Source of the DNA: Halalkalibacter krulwichiae
GTDB lineage: Bacteria; Bacillota; Bacilli; Bacillales; Bacillaceae_D
DNA length: 64,000 nt
Assembly (NCBI RefSeq): GCF_002109385.1
Contig: NZ_CP020814.1
Coordinates: 3,309,501 to 3,373,500, forward strand
Reading direction: 5' to 3'
Positions 40,892 to 49,342 of the stretch are shown here, in pieces; within the stretch, counting starts at the first letter, position 1, and every line of letters begins with the position of its first letter. Below the pieces are notes generated by a model. That model made no database searches. It saw only the letters and a list, made by a program, of their open reading frames with translations, and had not been told where the DNA came from. The translations under genes were made by a program, and so were the position numbers.

Positions 40892-41206
40892 TTATAGATG
40901 CTTATTTAATAATTCTGCTAAAGCTTCTTTTGGTTGAAAACCAACTACTTGATCAACAACATTTCCATCTTTAAATACAAGAAGTGTTGGAATACTCATT
41001 ACACTGTATTTTCCTGCTGTCTCTTGGTTTTCATCAACATCGATTTTAGCAATTTTTACTTTATCGCCCATCTCAGCGTCAAGTTCTTCAAGAACTGGTG
41101 CAATCATTTTACAAGGTCCACACCAAGGTGCCCAAAAGTCTGCTAAAACAACTCCTTCGCTTGTTTCAGAAGCGAATGTTTGATCTGTTACATTTACAAT
41201 TGCCAT
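40892..41206 (-). CDS. trxA: Thioredoxin TrxA
   Basis: A 104-residue cytosolic disulfide reductant. The active site WCGPC has Cys29 and Cys32. The cis-proline motif [11 protein letters not shown] and the C-terminal GFQPKEAL complete the fold. The start is the ATG at 41204-41206 with GAGGAGG upstream; a longer frame is not supported. Monocistronic, with its own promoter and terminator. Confidence 0.97.
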   Translation of the reverse strand: MAIVNVTDQTFASETSEGVVLADFWAPWCGPCKMIAPVLEELDAEMGDKVKIAKIDVDENQETAGKYSVMSIPTLLVFKDGNVVDQVVGFQPKEALAELLNKHL

Positions 41207-41248
41207 GTTAAAAAACCTCCTCGTTTCATTCAAAACTATTTCAAATCG

Positions 41249-41254
41249 ATTATA
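41249..41254 (-). promoter_or_regulatory. trxA extended -10 promoter element
   Basis: TGGTATAAT on the minus strand, with a consensus -10 and extended TG. The -35 (TTCGCC at 18 bp) is poor. Confidence 0.5.
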
Positions 41255-41343
41255 CCAAACACTTCCACTGCTGGCGAACTAATTGCTCGTAAATAGTTTA
41301 TCCTTTTTTTATAGGGCTACACGAAAAAAACTCGGTCACCAAT

Positions 41344-41380
41344 AAAAAGAGGCCATTCCGAGGTCGTAATGGCTTTTTTT
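41344..41380 (-). terminator. etfA terminator
   Basis: The stem gccatt / aatggc (41352-41373) has U5 on the minus strand and T7 on the plus strand. A second inverted repeat gggacgtcc / ggacgtccc lies between it and the etfA stop. Confidence 0.6.
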
Positions 41381-41461
41381 GTATGTTCAATTTAGCGACT
41401 CCATAAGCTTTTGGGACGTCCTTCAGTTCAATACCTATGGACGTCCCCATCAAACAAGGAA

Positions 41462-42439
41462 CTAATTAGACACGAGCACATTTCTTAATTCTTCTGTTAA
41501 AAGTGGGACAATTTCAAAAAGATCGCCGACAATTCCGTAATCAGCCACTTCAAAAATTGGCGCTTCTGGATCTTTGTTAATGGCAACGATCACTTTAGAA
41601 TTCGACATCCCTGCTAAGTGCTGAATGGCTCCAGAAATTCCAATTGCAAAATAAAGATCAGGAGTTACCACTTTACCCGTTTGACCGATTTGAAGTCCAT
41701 AATCGCAATACTCAGCGTCACACGCTCCACGGGAAGCACCTACTGCGCCACCAAGTAAATCAGCAAGGTCTTGTAATGGCTTAAAGCCATCCGCACTTTT
41801 CACGCCCCGGCCTCCAGCTACAATTACATTTGCTTCAGAAAGGTCAACTCCACCGGTCGCTTTTTTAACAACATCGCGGATTGTTGTACGTAAGTCTTTG
41901 ATATCTACCGTAATGGTTGATACATCTCCTGTTCTCTTTGTATCTTGTTCAAATGCTGCAATGTTATTAGGACGAATAGTAGCGAATACTACACCTTCAT
42001 TAATTTTCTTTTTCTCAAATGCTTTCCCTGAATAAATTGGACGAGTAAAAACCGGTTCTCCCCCGTCCATTTCAACCGCTACTGCATCTGAGACTAGGCC
42101 TGCATTTAATTTCATTGCAAGGCGCGGAGAAACATCTTTCCCCATGGCTGTATGACCTAGCACAACACCTTCAGGGCTTTCTACATCAAACACTTGTAAC
42201 AACGCTTGTTGATAGGCATCTGTTGTATATGTTTTTAAATCAGCGTGGTTGACTGTTACGACTCGATCAGCCCCATATTGGATTAGCGACTCTGCTAAAC
42301 CGCTTACATTTTCACCTAACAGAACACCCACGACTTCTCCACCATTGGCAACCATTTTACCTGCAGCGACCGCTTCAAATGATACATTTCGTAATTCACC
42401 ATCTCGTACTTCCCCGATAACTAGAACTTTCTTCGCCAT
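41462..42439 (-). CDS. etfA: Electron transfer flavoprotein alpha subunit
   Basis: A 325-residue FAD-binding subunit that passes electrons from acyl-CoA dehydrogenases to the quinone pool. The signature VIVAGGRGVKSADGF and the C-terminal FAD site VTPDLYFAIGISGAIQHLAG with VIVAINKDPEAPIFEVADY are present. It lies 14 bp downstream of etfB and is the last gene of the fad operon. Confidence 0.96.
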   Translation of the reverse strand: MAKKVLVIGEVRDGELRNVSFEAVAAGKMVANGGEVVGVLLGENVSGLAESLIQYGADRVVTVNHADLKTYTTDAYQQALLQVFDVESPEGVVLGHTAMGKDVSPRLAMKLNAGLVSDAVAVEMDGGEPVFTRPIYSGKAFEKKKINEGVVFATIRPNNIAAFEQDTKRTGDVSTITVDIKDLRTTIRDVVKKATGGVDLSEANVIVAGGRGVKSADGFKPLQDLADLLGGAVGASRGACDAEYCDYGLQIGQTGKVVTPDLYFAIGISGAIQHLAGMSNSKVIVAINKDPEAPIFEVADYGIVGDLFEIVPLLTEELRNVLVSN

Positions 42440-42453
42440 AATATCCCTCCTAA

Positions 42454-43224
42454 TTAAATGACTTTCGCTTCAGATTTTAGTAATGAAACAAGCTCTTTTA
42501 CTTGCGTAGAGGAATCTCCTTCAAGCACCTTACCCGCTTGCTTCTCAGCTGGCAAGAAAATCTCTACTGTTGTTGTTTTCGCTTCTACATCCTCTTCATC
42601 TAAATCAAGGTCATCTAAATCCAGCTTTTCTAATGGCTTTTTCTTTGCTTTCATAATCCCAGGCAAAGACGGATACCTTGGCTCATTTAGGCCTTGTTGC
42701 GCCGTAACTAGAACTGGAAGGCTTACTTCAACTGTTTCTTCGTCACCTTCAACATCTCGCACAATCGTCGCTTTGCCATCTTTAACAGTTAGTTTCGTAA
42801 TCGTTGTTACTTGAGGGATATTTAAAAGTTCTGCAACACGCGGACCGACCTGACCTGATCCTCCATCCACTGCGACATTCCCACCTAAAATGATATCTAC
42901 CTCCACACCTTTTAAATAGGCAGCAAGCAATGTTGCAGTCGAATACTGGTCTACCTCATCAATGTCTTCACTATCAATCAATACTGCTTTATCAGCTCCC
43001 ATCGCAAGAGCTGTACGCAGTTCTTTTTCTGCCTCTTCTTCTCCTACTGTTACAACCGTTACTTCACCACCGTGTGTATCACGTAATACAATTGCCTCTT
43101 CAATCGCGTATTCATCGTATGGATTAATAATGAACTCAGCCCCACTATCATCAATACGGTCACCACTAATTGAGATTTTTTCTTCTGTATCAAACGTACG
43201 TTTCATAATGACAAAAATATTCAT
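42454..43224 (-). CDS. etfB: Electron transfer flavoprotein beta subunit
   Basis: A 256-residue AMP-binding partner of EtfA. It reads NPYDEYAIEEAIVLRD near residue 35 and GGNVAVDGGSGQVGPRVAELL in the AMP region (cited by GQVGPRVAELL). The late segment NEPRYPSLPGIMKAKKKPL is the family signature. An acidic loop (about 200-215) is rich in Asp and Glu. It lies 26 bp after fadB. Confidence 0.95.
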   Translation of the reverse strand: MNIFVIMKRTFDTEEKISISGDRIDDSGAEFIINPYDEYAIEEAIVLRDTHGGEVTVVTVGEEEAEKELRTALAMGADKAVLIDSEDIDEVDQYSTATLLAAYLKGVEVDIILGGNVAVDGGSGQVGPRVAELLNIPQVTTITKLTVKDGKATIVRDVEGDEETVEVSLPVLVTAQQGLNEPRYPSLPGIMKAKKKPLEKLDLDDLDLDEEDVEAKTTTVEIFLPAEKQAGKVLEGDSSTQVKELVSLLKSEAKVI

Positions 43225-43250
43225 CCGGATTCCCTCCTGATTTTGAATTA

Positions 43251-44027
43251 TTATTTATTTTGAAACTTTGGTGATCGCTTCTCAATGAACGCTTGAATGC
43301 CTTCTTTTCCATCCGCTGAATCAAACACTTCTCCAAAAAACCTTGCTTCTTTCAGAGATCCTTCTTCCTGTTTAGAAGATCGTGTGTAGCTTAACAGTTC
43401 AAGCGTTCTTGTCACTGATACTCTACTTTTTGCGGCAATTTTCAAAGCTAGTTTACGAGATTCTTTTAGCAATTGTTCTTCGGTAGCGAAAGTTGCATTC
43501 ACAAGTCCTAACGCTTGTGCTTCTTCTCCTGTTATTGGATCACTCGTTAATAACATTTCACATGCTTTGGCTGTCCCAACAAATCTTGGCAACCTTTGAC
43601 TACCAGCAAATCCAGGAATCAAGCCAAGGGAAAGCTCTGGTAATCCTAATTTAGCATCAGATGTTGCTAATCGGATATGACAAGCCATTGCTAGTTCTAA
43701 TCCGCCACCTAACGCAGCTCCATGAATGGCTGAAATAACCGGTTTGTTCAAATTCTCAATTCGATTAAACAACCGTTGTCCACTTCTTGCATTTTGCGAA
43801 AATTCAGCACCATCTTTCGCTTCAGTGAATTCCTTGATATCAGCACCAGCTGCGAAGAAGCGCCCTTCTCCATGAAGAAGAAGGACATGAACTTCCTCAT
43901 TGTTTTCAAGCACTGTTAACAATTCATCAAGTTCTGCTAACACTTTTTTTGATAAAGCATTCGCTGGAGGGCGATTCAGAGTAATGGTTGCAACCTTTTC
44001 ATTAACTGAAACCTTTAAGAACTTCAA
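43251..44027 (-). CDS. fadB: Enoyl-CoA hydratase FadB
   Basis: A 258-residue crotonase-fold enzyme hydrating enoyl-CoA in beta-oxidation. Oxyanion-hole segments AAGADIKEF and HGAALGGGLELAMACH, and the catalytic-Glu region LPELSLGLIPGFAGSQRL, are visible. I choose the TTG at 44025-44027, which has AAGGAG eight bases upstream; the GTG at 44034 is too close to that site. It lies between fadR and etfB as in B. subtilis. Confidence 0.92.
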   Translation of the reverse strand: MKFLKVSVNEKVATITLNRPPANALSKKVLAELDELLTVLENNEEVHVLLLHGEGRFFAAGADIKEFTEAKDGAEFSQNARSGQRLFNRIENLNKPVISAIHGAALGGGLELAMACHIRLATSDAKLGLPELSLGLIPGFAGSQRLPRFVGTAKACEMLLTSDPITGEEAQALGLVNATFATEEQLLKESRKLALKIAAKSRVSVTRTLELLSYTRSSKQEEGSLKEARFFGEVFDSADGKEGIQAFIEKRSPKFQNK

Positions 44028-44051
44028 AAAGCTCACTCCTTCTCTTAAAAC

Positions 44052-44636
44052 TTAAGCTCGAAATGCACGTAGCAACAATCGATGTACTGGATCTGCAGAA
44101 GCTACTAAGTCATATTTACATTCTTTCATGACCCAATTCGTAACCACTTCATCAAGCGTACCAAATACCATCTGCCGAGCTAAACGATTATCTAAGTCAG
44201 AAAGAAATTGACCAGCTTCCTTTCCTTCTGTTAACAATTCATCTAGTAAGATTAAATAATTTTTGAAAATGCTATTAATTTTCAAACGCAGCTCTGTATT
44301 TGATTGTCTTAATTCTAACTGTGTCACGATTGCTAAATTTTGATCTGCCTGCAATTGTTCGAAGTGCATTTTGACTGCAATTAACAGCTTTTCTGCTGCT
44401 GATTTCTCTGAAGCAATTCGCTCACGAATCGTTTCAACAAAACTTCCCATCTTTTCTTCGAACAATGAAATGAGAATATCTTCCTTGTTCTCAAAATAAA
44501 GATAGATTGTACCATCGGCCACGCCTGCTTCTTTAGCAATTTTTGAAACTTGTGCTTGATGGTAGCCATGTTTAGCAATTACTCTCACAGCCGCTTCAAT
44601 AATTTGGTTATACTTTGGTCCTTTTTTCTTTCCCAC
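44052..44636 (-). CDS. fadR: TetR-family fatty-acid regulator FadR
   Basis: A 194-residue repressor of beta-oxidation genes, released by long-chain acyl-CoA. The helix-turn-helix is VSKIAKEAGVADGTIYLYFEN (cited by AGVADGTIYLYF), identical in style to B. subtilis FadR (YsiA). The C-terminal domain has NLAIVTQLELRQSN and QMVFGTLDEVVTNWVM. The start is the GTG at 44634-44636 with AAGGAGAG upstream. It has its own consensus promoter with a FadR box directly after the -10, indicating autoregulation. Confidence 0.94.
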   Translation of the reverse strand: MGKKKGPKYNQIIEAAVRVIAKHGYHQAQVSKIAKEAGVADGTIYLYFENKEDILISLFEEKMGSFVETIRERIASEKSAAEKLLIAVKMHFEQLQADQNLAIVTQLELRQSNTELRLKINSIFKNYLILLDELLTEGKEAGQFLSDLDNRLARQMVFGTLDEVVTNWVMKECKYDLVASADPVHRLLLRAFRA

Positions 44637-44654
44637 TATATGTCTCTCCTTCGG

Positions 44655-44672
44655 TGAATGACCATTCATTCA
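44655..44672 (-). promoter_or_regulatory. FadR operator at the fadR promoter
   Basis: TGAATGA-N4-TCATTCA, both half-sites perfect, matching the B. subtilis FadR box. It begins about nine bases after the fadR -10 box, covering the transcription start. Confidence 0.85.
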
Positions 44673-44680
44673 TATTTCTT

Positions 44681-44709
44681 ATTTTAGTGAAAAAGAACAG
44701 GTCTGTCAA
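44681..44709 (-). promoter_or_regulatory. fadR sigma-A promoter
   Basis: On the minus strand TTGACA (44704-44709), 17 bp, TAAAAT (44681-44686). Confidence 0.85.
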
Positions 44710-44731
44710 TTTTTTTCGTTATTTCTTTGAA

Positions 44732-46438
44732 TTAACTCGTTTTTTTATCAAGTTGCTTCTGCTTTTCCTTTTCTTCTTCAATTAAAACGCGCTTCAGTAT
44801 TTTTCCTACGAGCGTTTTTGGAAGTTCTTCACGGAATTCATATTTTTTAGGGACTTTATAAGCAGCTAAATGTTTGCGGCAATAGATATTTAATTCTTCT
44901 TCTGTTACTGTTGCTCCTTCTTTTTTGACGACAAATACTTTGACTGTTTCACCTCTATACTCGTCTGGAACCCCTATAGCGACAGCCTCTTGTATTTCTT
45001 CATGGTTATAAAGAACTTCCTCTATCTCACGAGGGTATATATTAAAACCTCCAGCAATGATCATATCTTTTTTACGATCAACAATATAGAAATAGCCTTC
45101 TTCATCCATGTAACCCATATCACCCGTTAACAACCAATCATCCTTAAGAGTCGCAGCCGTTTCTTCTGGCCGATTCCAGTAACCCTTCATTACTTGTGGA
45201 CCACGAACCGCCAACTCTCCTACTTCTTTTGGCTTAACAGGTTCTCCTGTTTCCATCGACAAAATCACAGCTTCTGTATCTGGCCACGGTAGGCCAATAC
45301 TTGCTTTTCTTCTTTCCCCATAAATTAAGTTACAATGTGTAACTGGAGCAGCTTCTGTTAGGCCGAACCCCTCAACTAATCTCCCTCCTGTTAATTTCTC
45401 AAAACGCTCTTGAATATCAACTGGTAATGAAGCTGAACCACTTATACAAGCTTCTATGGAAGAAAGATCATACTTCTTTATATCTGGATGATTCACTAAG
45501 CCAATATACATTGTAGGGGCGCCTGGAAAGATGGTAATCTTTTTCTTATCAATTATCTTCAATACTTGCTTCACATCAAACTTCGGTAAGATATGCAAAG
45601 TATTCCCGGTTAGTAACGTTAAATTCATTGATACTGTCATCCCATATACATGAAAAAACGGTAGGACAGCCAATGTTCTTTCTTCCCCTTCTCTTAGCTT
45701 ATACATCCAATGACGGCATTGAATGGTATTGGCTACTAAATTTTTATGAGTTAGCATGACACCTTTTGCAAATCCCGTTGTCCCTCCCGTATATTGCAGG
45801 AGAGCTACATCCATTTCAGTAGCACCCTTTAATTGAAGTTGTTGATCTGATGCAATTCTTATACAAGAAACAAACTGGTGAGTCCATTTGTTGTAAACAA
45901 TGTCAACGGATAAGCCGGTATTCTTCTTCTGGATAAATGGATAAATAACATTCTTCGGAAATGGAAGATAATCTTTGATAGCGGTTACAATAATTTGTTC
46001 AATAGATGTTGAATGCTTCACTTTCATTACTTTCGGATAAAACAAATCTAGACAGACAATCATCTTAGCCTCTGAATCAACTAACTGATGCTGTAATTCT
46101 CTTTCAACGTAAAGTGGATTCGTTTGGACAACTATCCCTCCGGCCATTAAAGTTCCATAATAAGCGATGACACTTTGTGGGCAATTGGGTAGCATAATGG
46201 CTACTCGATCTCCTCTTTCAAGACCTAATGTTTGTAAATGATTGGCAAACCTTCTTGCAGATTGAACAAATACCTTATATGTAAGCGACTTCCCTAAAAA
46301 CTCAAGTGCTACATGATTTGGGTAACGTTCAGCAACTTCTTCGACTAGTTCGTGTAAAGCTTTTTTTGGATAATTAATTGAAGCTGGTATTTCTTTTTCA
46401 TAACGATCAACCCAATTTTTTGCAGTTTCAGTTACCAA
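44732..46438 (-). CDS. lcfA: Long-chain fatty acid-CoA ligase, fad-operon copy
   Basis: A 568-residue AMP-forming acyl-CoA synthetase that activates fatty acids for beta-oxidation. The P-loop-like LLQYTGGTTGFAKGVML lies near residue 230. The adenylate-domain VEGFGLTEAAPVTH and the hinge YFYIVDRKKDMIIAGGFNIYP are intact, and a C-terminal Lys in LPKTLVGKILKR serves catalysis. The start is TTG (46436-46438) with GAGGAGG eight bases upstream. It heads lcfA-fadR-fadB-etfB-etfA, and a FadR-type palindrome overlaps its promoter. Confidence 0.95.
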   Translation of the reverse strand: MVTETAKNWVDRYEKEIPASINYPKKALHELVEEVAERYPNHVALEFLGKSLTYKVFVQSARRFANHLQTLGLERGDRVAIMLPNCPQSVIAYYGTLMAGGIVVQTNPLYVERELQHQLVDSEAKMIVCLDLFYPKVMKVKHSTSIEQIIVTAIKDYLPFPKNVIYPFIQKKNTGLSVDIVYNKWTHQFVSCIRIASDQQLQLKGATEMDVALLQYTGGTTGFAKGVMLTHKNLVANTIQCRHWMYKLREGEERTLAVLPFFHVYGMTVSMNLTLLTGNTLHILPKFDVKQVLKIIDKKKITIFPGAPTMYIGLVNHPDIKKYDLSSIEACISGSASLPVDIQERFEKLTGGRLVEGFGLTEAAPVTHCNLIYGERRKASIGLPWPDTEAVILSMETGEPVKPKEVGELAVRGPQVMKGYWNRPEETAATLKDDWLLTGDMGYMDEEGYFYIVDRKKDMIIAGGFNIYPREIEEVLYNHEEIQEAVAIGVPDEYRGETVKVFVVKKEGATVTEEELNIYCRKHLAAYKVPKKYEFREELPKTLVGKILKRVLIEEEKEKQKQLDKKTS

Positions 46439-46492
46439 GTAAACAGCCTCCTCTAGTCCTCTCCTTTCAAAGCTTTCATCCTCTCTCTACCT

Positions 46493-46515
46493 ATTGTAAT
46501 GAATGTTCATTCATT
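46493..46515 (-). promoter_or_regulatory. lcfA promoter -10 overlapped by a FadR-type palindrome
   Basis: The palindrome aatgaatg-tt-cattcatt (46498-46515) abuts a TACAAT -10 (46493-46498) on the minus strand. The right half matches the FadR box exactly and the left has two changes. The -35 (TTTAAA) is weak. Confidence 0.65.
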
Positions 46516-46603
46516 TTTAAATAGTTAATTGAAATTTTTTATAATGTTTTTTGTTTGTTTGCCCTAAGACAAATCGGGCAATAGTAGATTTGAGGTGATT
46601 TAT

Positions 46604-47251
46604 GTGAAACGATTGTTATTCTTTTTGTCGATAATATTTTTACTTACAAGTTGTCAAGGAAATGTAGCCCCTAATACAGAAACTGACATTCCTAGTACGG
46701 AAACAGGCGAAGATGAAGGAGAAAGCAGTCCATCCGCATTTGCTACTAGTTTAAATTTATACAATCCGTTAACAGATTATGATATGTATCATGAAGGAAC
46801 TGGGTTAGGAGAAGGAATGAATTTTCTATTTCAATCAGAAGAATTTGTTTTGGCACAGGGGCACCAAGGACAAGCTGTTAGCTTTTATCGAATCTTACAA
46901 ATAAACGAAGAAGCAGGTACGATTGTGATTACACATGAATTTATGGAAGCAACAGAGGAATTTGAAGCCATTCAAAAGGCGATAGACGAAGGTGATGACC
47001 TTCAGTCCTTACTTGAGCAGTATAAACAATTAGAACCAAATAAAGAACAACTCTATTTTACTGCCACAGAAGTAGCTGAAGAAATTACTTTACAGACTGG
47101 GGAAGAACTAACTGTTTTACCTGTACACATAAAAGATACTGTTTATTACTTTGCTGAAGAAAGAGGCCTCGTTCGCATTAAATACACAGGTGATAGTGTC
47201 ATTGAGTTGTTCGGCGAGGAACAGATCGCAGAAGCAAATCCTCATCAATAA
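46604..47251 (+). CDS. Hypothetical secreted lipoprotein
   Basis: A 215-residue protein with a lipoprotein signal peptide (KRLLFFLSIIFLLTSCQG, lipidated Cys about 18), then a Thr/Glu/Ser-rich linker (about 20-45). The remaining domain is acidic with beta-strand-rich segments such as AGTIVITHEFMEAT. No known domain is recognised. The start is the GTG at 46604 with GAGG eight bases upstream; the GTG nine bases earlier overlaps that site. It is divergent from lcfA and sits between the two acyl-CoA ligase genes, so fatty-acid-related exposure is possible but unproven. Confidence 0.75.
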   Translation: MKRLLFFLSIIFLLTSCQGNVAPNTETDIPSTETGEDEGESSPSAFATSLNLYNPLTDYDMYHEGTGLGEGMNFLFQSEEFVLAQGHQGQAVSFYRILQINEEAGTIVITHEFMEATEEFEAIQKAIDEGDDLQSLLEQYKQLEPNKEQLYFTATEVAEEITLQTGEELTVLPVHIKDTVYYFAEERGLVRIKYTGDSVIELFGEEQIAEANPHQ

Positions 47252-47275
47252 TTGAATGTGCGTTTTCAAGATGAA

Positions 47276-47317
47276 AAGGTTGTCTGAGAAGCCCTTTGGC
47301 CTTTTACAGACAACCTT
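47276..47317. terminator. Bidirectional terminator between the lipoprotein gene and second lcfA
   Basis: A perfect 11-bp stem (aaggttgtctg 47276-47286 with 47307-47317) between converging genes, with short A/T flanks. Confidence 0.7.
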
Positions 47318-47338
47318 GCTTGCTACCACCCCTAACTA

Positions 47339-49048
47339 TTATGAATCATTGCTCACTTTTTCAGCTTCAGCTATTTTTTGCTTTTCTTCTTCTAGCAGCA
47401 CACGACGCAATATTTTCCCTACAAGTGTCTTAGGCAATTCATCACGAAACTCGTAAAGTCTCGGAACTTTGTAAGCAGCTAAATGTTTACGACAATACTG
47501 ATCGAGCTCTTTTTCTGTTAAGCTCTTCCCTTCTTTTAAAACGAGAAATGCTTTAACCGTTTCACCGCGATACTCATCAGGCGCACCAATAACTACGGCT
47601 TCTTGTATCGCATCGTGCTCATAAAGGACCTCTTCTATTTCCCTTGGATAAATATTAAAACCACCCGCAATAATCAAATCTTTTTTACGATCAACAATAT
47701 AAAAGTACCCTTCTTCATCCATGTAACCCATGTCCCCTGTTAAAAACCAATCACCGAGAAATACTTTTGCTGTCTCTTCTGGACGATTCCAGTAGCCTTT
47801 CATTACTTGAGGACCTCTAATCGCCATTTCTCCAACTTCACCAATTTCAGCTTGTTCTCCTGTCTCAGGAGAAATAATCGCTGCTTCCGTATCAGGCCAT
47901 GGAACACCAACACTTCCCACTTTACGTTTTCCCCAAATAGGTGTTGCAATCGCAACTGGAGACGTTTCTGTTAAACCATATCCTTCAACGAGCTTTCCTC
48001 CTGTTAATTTCTCAAATTTACTTTGCACTTCTTGCGGAAGCGGAGCTGCCCCACTTAAACAAGCTTTAATAGATGACAAATCATGATCCGTTATATTAGG
48101 GTCATTGACTAAAGCAACATACATCGTTGGAGCTCCGGGAAAGAGGGTTATTTTATGTTTTTCAATTGTCTTTAATACTTCCTTTGGCTCAAATTTAGGT
48201 AGAATTACGGTTGTATAACCATTCATCACACCTAGGTTCATGCTTACCGTCATCCCATACACATGGAAGAAAGGTAGCACTGCCAAACCTTTTTCTTGTC
48301 CAGGCGTCGTTTTATATGTCCAATGGATACATTGAGCAGTATTCACAACTAAGTTTTGATGTGTTAGCATAACGCCTTTAGCTGGACCAGTTGTTCCTCC
48401 TGTATATTGAAGGAGCGCTAAATCTTCGACCGGATCCATTCCAACCTGTACTTCATCTGTTTTACCAGCTTTTAAGAAAGGTTTAAATGCAAGGGTTCTA
48501 TCACTGTATACAATATCAATTTTCATTCCAGACGTCTTCTTTTGAACAAAAGGATAGAGCAAATTTTTAGGGAATGGTAGATAGTCTTTAATACTTGTTA
48601 CAATCACGTGTTCTAAACTGGTTTTTGATCGAACTTTTTCTACTCGTGGAAACACGAGGTCAAGACAAACAATCACCTTTGCACCTGAGTCAACTAATTG
48701 ATGTTCTAATTCTCTTTCGACGTAAAGTGGGTTTGTTTGGACCACTATTGCCCCTATCATTAATGCACCGTAATAACTAATGACTCCTTGTGGACAGTTA
48801 GCTAGCATGATTGCGACTCGATCACCTTTTTTAACACCTAGTGTTTGCAATTGGTTAGCAAATTGTTTCGCTTCTGTGTACAACTCTTTGTATGTGATAT
48901 CTTTGCCTAGAAAATGAAGCGCGTTGTTATTTGGATATTTATCCGTTGATAGCTTCAAATAATCGTGTAAGCACCTCTCATCATAGTCAATCGAATGTGG
49001 TACTTCCTCGGGATAATTGTCTAGCCAAATCTTATCAACAGTTGTCAA
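47339..49048 (-). CDS. lcfA: Long-chain fatty acid-CoA ligase, second copy
   Basis: A 569-residue AMP-forming acyl-CoA synthetase closely related to the one at 44732-46438. It shares LLQYTGGTTGPAKGVMLTH, GYGLTETSPVA, YIVDRKKDLIIAGGFNIYP and LPKTLVGKILRR. The start is the TTG at 49048 with AAGGAGG eight bases upstream; a GTG one codon earlier is possible. The longer frame to 49210 is non-coding. It has its own promoter with a cre site, so carbon catabolite control is likely, and is separated from the fad operon by the opposite-facing lipoprotein gene. Confidence 0.94.
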   Translation of the reverse strand: MTTVDKIWLDNYPEEVPHSIDYDERCLHDYLKLSTDKYPNNNALHFLGKDITYKELYTEAKQFANQLQTLGVKKGDRVAIMLANCPQGVISYYGALMIGAIVVQTNPLYVERELEHQLVDSGAKVIVCLDLVFPRVEKVRSKTSLEHVIVTSIKDYLPFPKNLLYPFVQKKTSGMKIDIVYSDRTLAFKPFLKAGKTDEVQVGMDPVEDLALLQYTGGTTGPAKGVMLTHQNLVVNTAQCIHWTYKTTPGQEKGLAVLPFFHVYGMTVSMNLGVMNGYTTVILPKFEPKEVLKTIEKHKITLFPGAPTMYVALVNDPNITDHDLSSIKACLSGAAPLPQEVQSKFEKLTGGKLVEGYGLTETSPVAIATPIWGKRKVGSVGVPWPDTEAAIISPETGEQAEIGEVGEMAIRGPQVMKGYWNRPEETAKVFLGDWFLTGDMGYMDEEGYFYIVDRKKDLIIAGGFNIYPREIEEVLYEHDAIQEAVVIGAPDEYRGETVKAFLVLKEGKSLTEKELDQYCRKHLAAYKVPRLYEFRDELPKTLVGKILRRVLLEEEKQKIAEAEKVSNDS

Positions 49049-49109
49049 CACTATCTCCTCCTTGCCAATTTGTCTTACTCCTTTCTCATAATTCAATCTC
49101 CTCTCTTCT

Positions 49110-49138
49110 ATTGTATTGTAATCGCTTTCATATTTGAA
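49110..49138 (-). promoter_or_regulatory. Promoter of the second lcfA with a cre site inside it
   Basis: On the minus strand TTCAAA (49133-49138), 17 bp, TACAAT (49110-49115). The spacer and -10 edge carry a cre match, read on the plus strand as TGTAATCGCTTTCA (49117-49130), fitting TGNAANCGNWNNCW at all fixed positions. CcpA bound here would block RNA polymerase. Confidence 0.65.
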
Positions 49139-49194
49139 TCTTTTTTTGACTATTTTGTGAACTTTTTTAAAAGGACTTGCTGTTTTCCTAAAAG

Positions 49195-49227
49195 AAGAGC
49201 TGTTCGGCAAGATGCCAAACAGCTCTT
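49195..49227 (-). terminator. Terminator after yshE
   Basis: The stem aagagctgtt-ggc / gcc-aacagctctt is followed by CTTTT on the minus strand, about 10 bp after the small membrane ORF. Confidence 0.75.
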
Positions 49228-49236
49228 TAATCTATA

Positions 49237-49323
49237 TTAAGGCGCATAAAAAAGCATAAAAATGATTCCGGCCAAAACAAACAAACCGCTCGCTACATAA
49301 AGGATTTTCATCAATCGTTCCAC
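49237..49323 (-). CDS. Possible 28-residue single-span membrane peptide downstream of yshE
   Basis: From the GTG at 49321-49323 the frame reads a short basic start (MERLMK) followed by a hydrophobic stretch ILYVASGLFVLAGIIFMLFY and a stop. A GGGGTG site lies nine bases upstream. It begins 19 bp after the yshE stop and ends 10 bp before the terminator, filling the operon's 3' end. The part of the frame further upstream overlaps yshE and is a shadow. The ORF is short, so confidence is limited. Confidence 0.4.
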   Translation of the reverse strand: MERLMKILYVASGLFVLAGIIFMLFYAP

Positions 49324-49342
49324 GTAAGAAGTCACCCCTTCT

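Noticed and set aside
41409..41447. Second terminator after etfA (gggacgtcc/ggacgtccc)
   Set aside because: No U tract follows in the transcribed direction; the hairpin at 41344-41380 is the better terminator.
49049..49210. N-terminal extension of the second acyl-CoA ligase by 54 codons
   Set aside because: It would cover the promoter and cre, and the strong AAGGAGG site directs initiation at 49048-49051.
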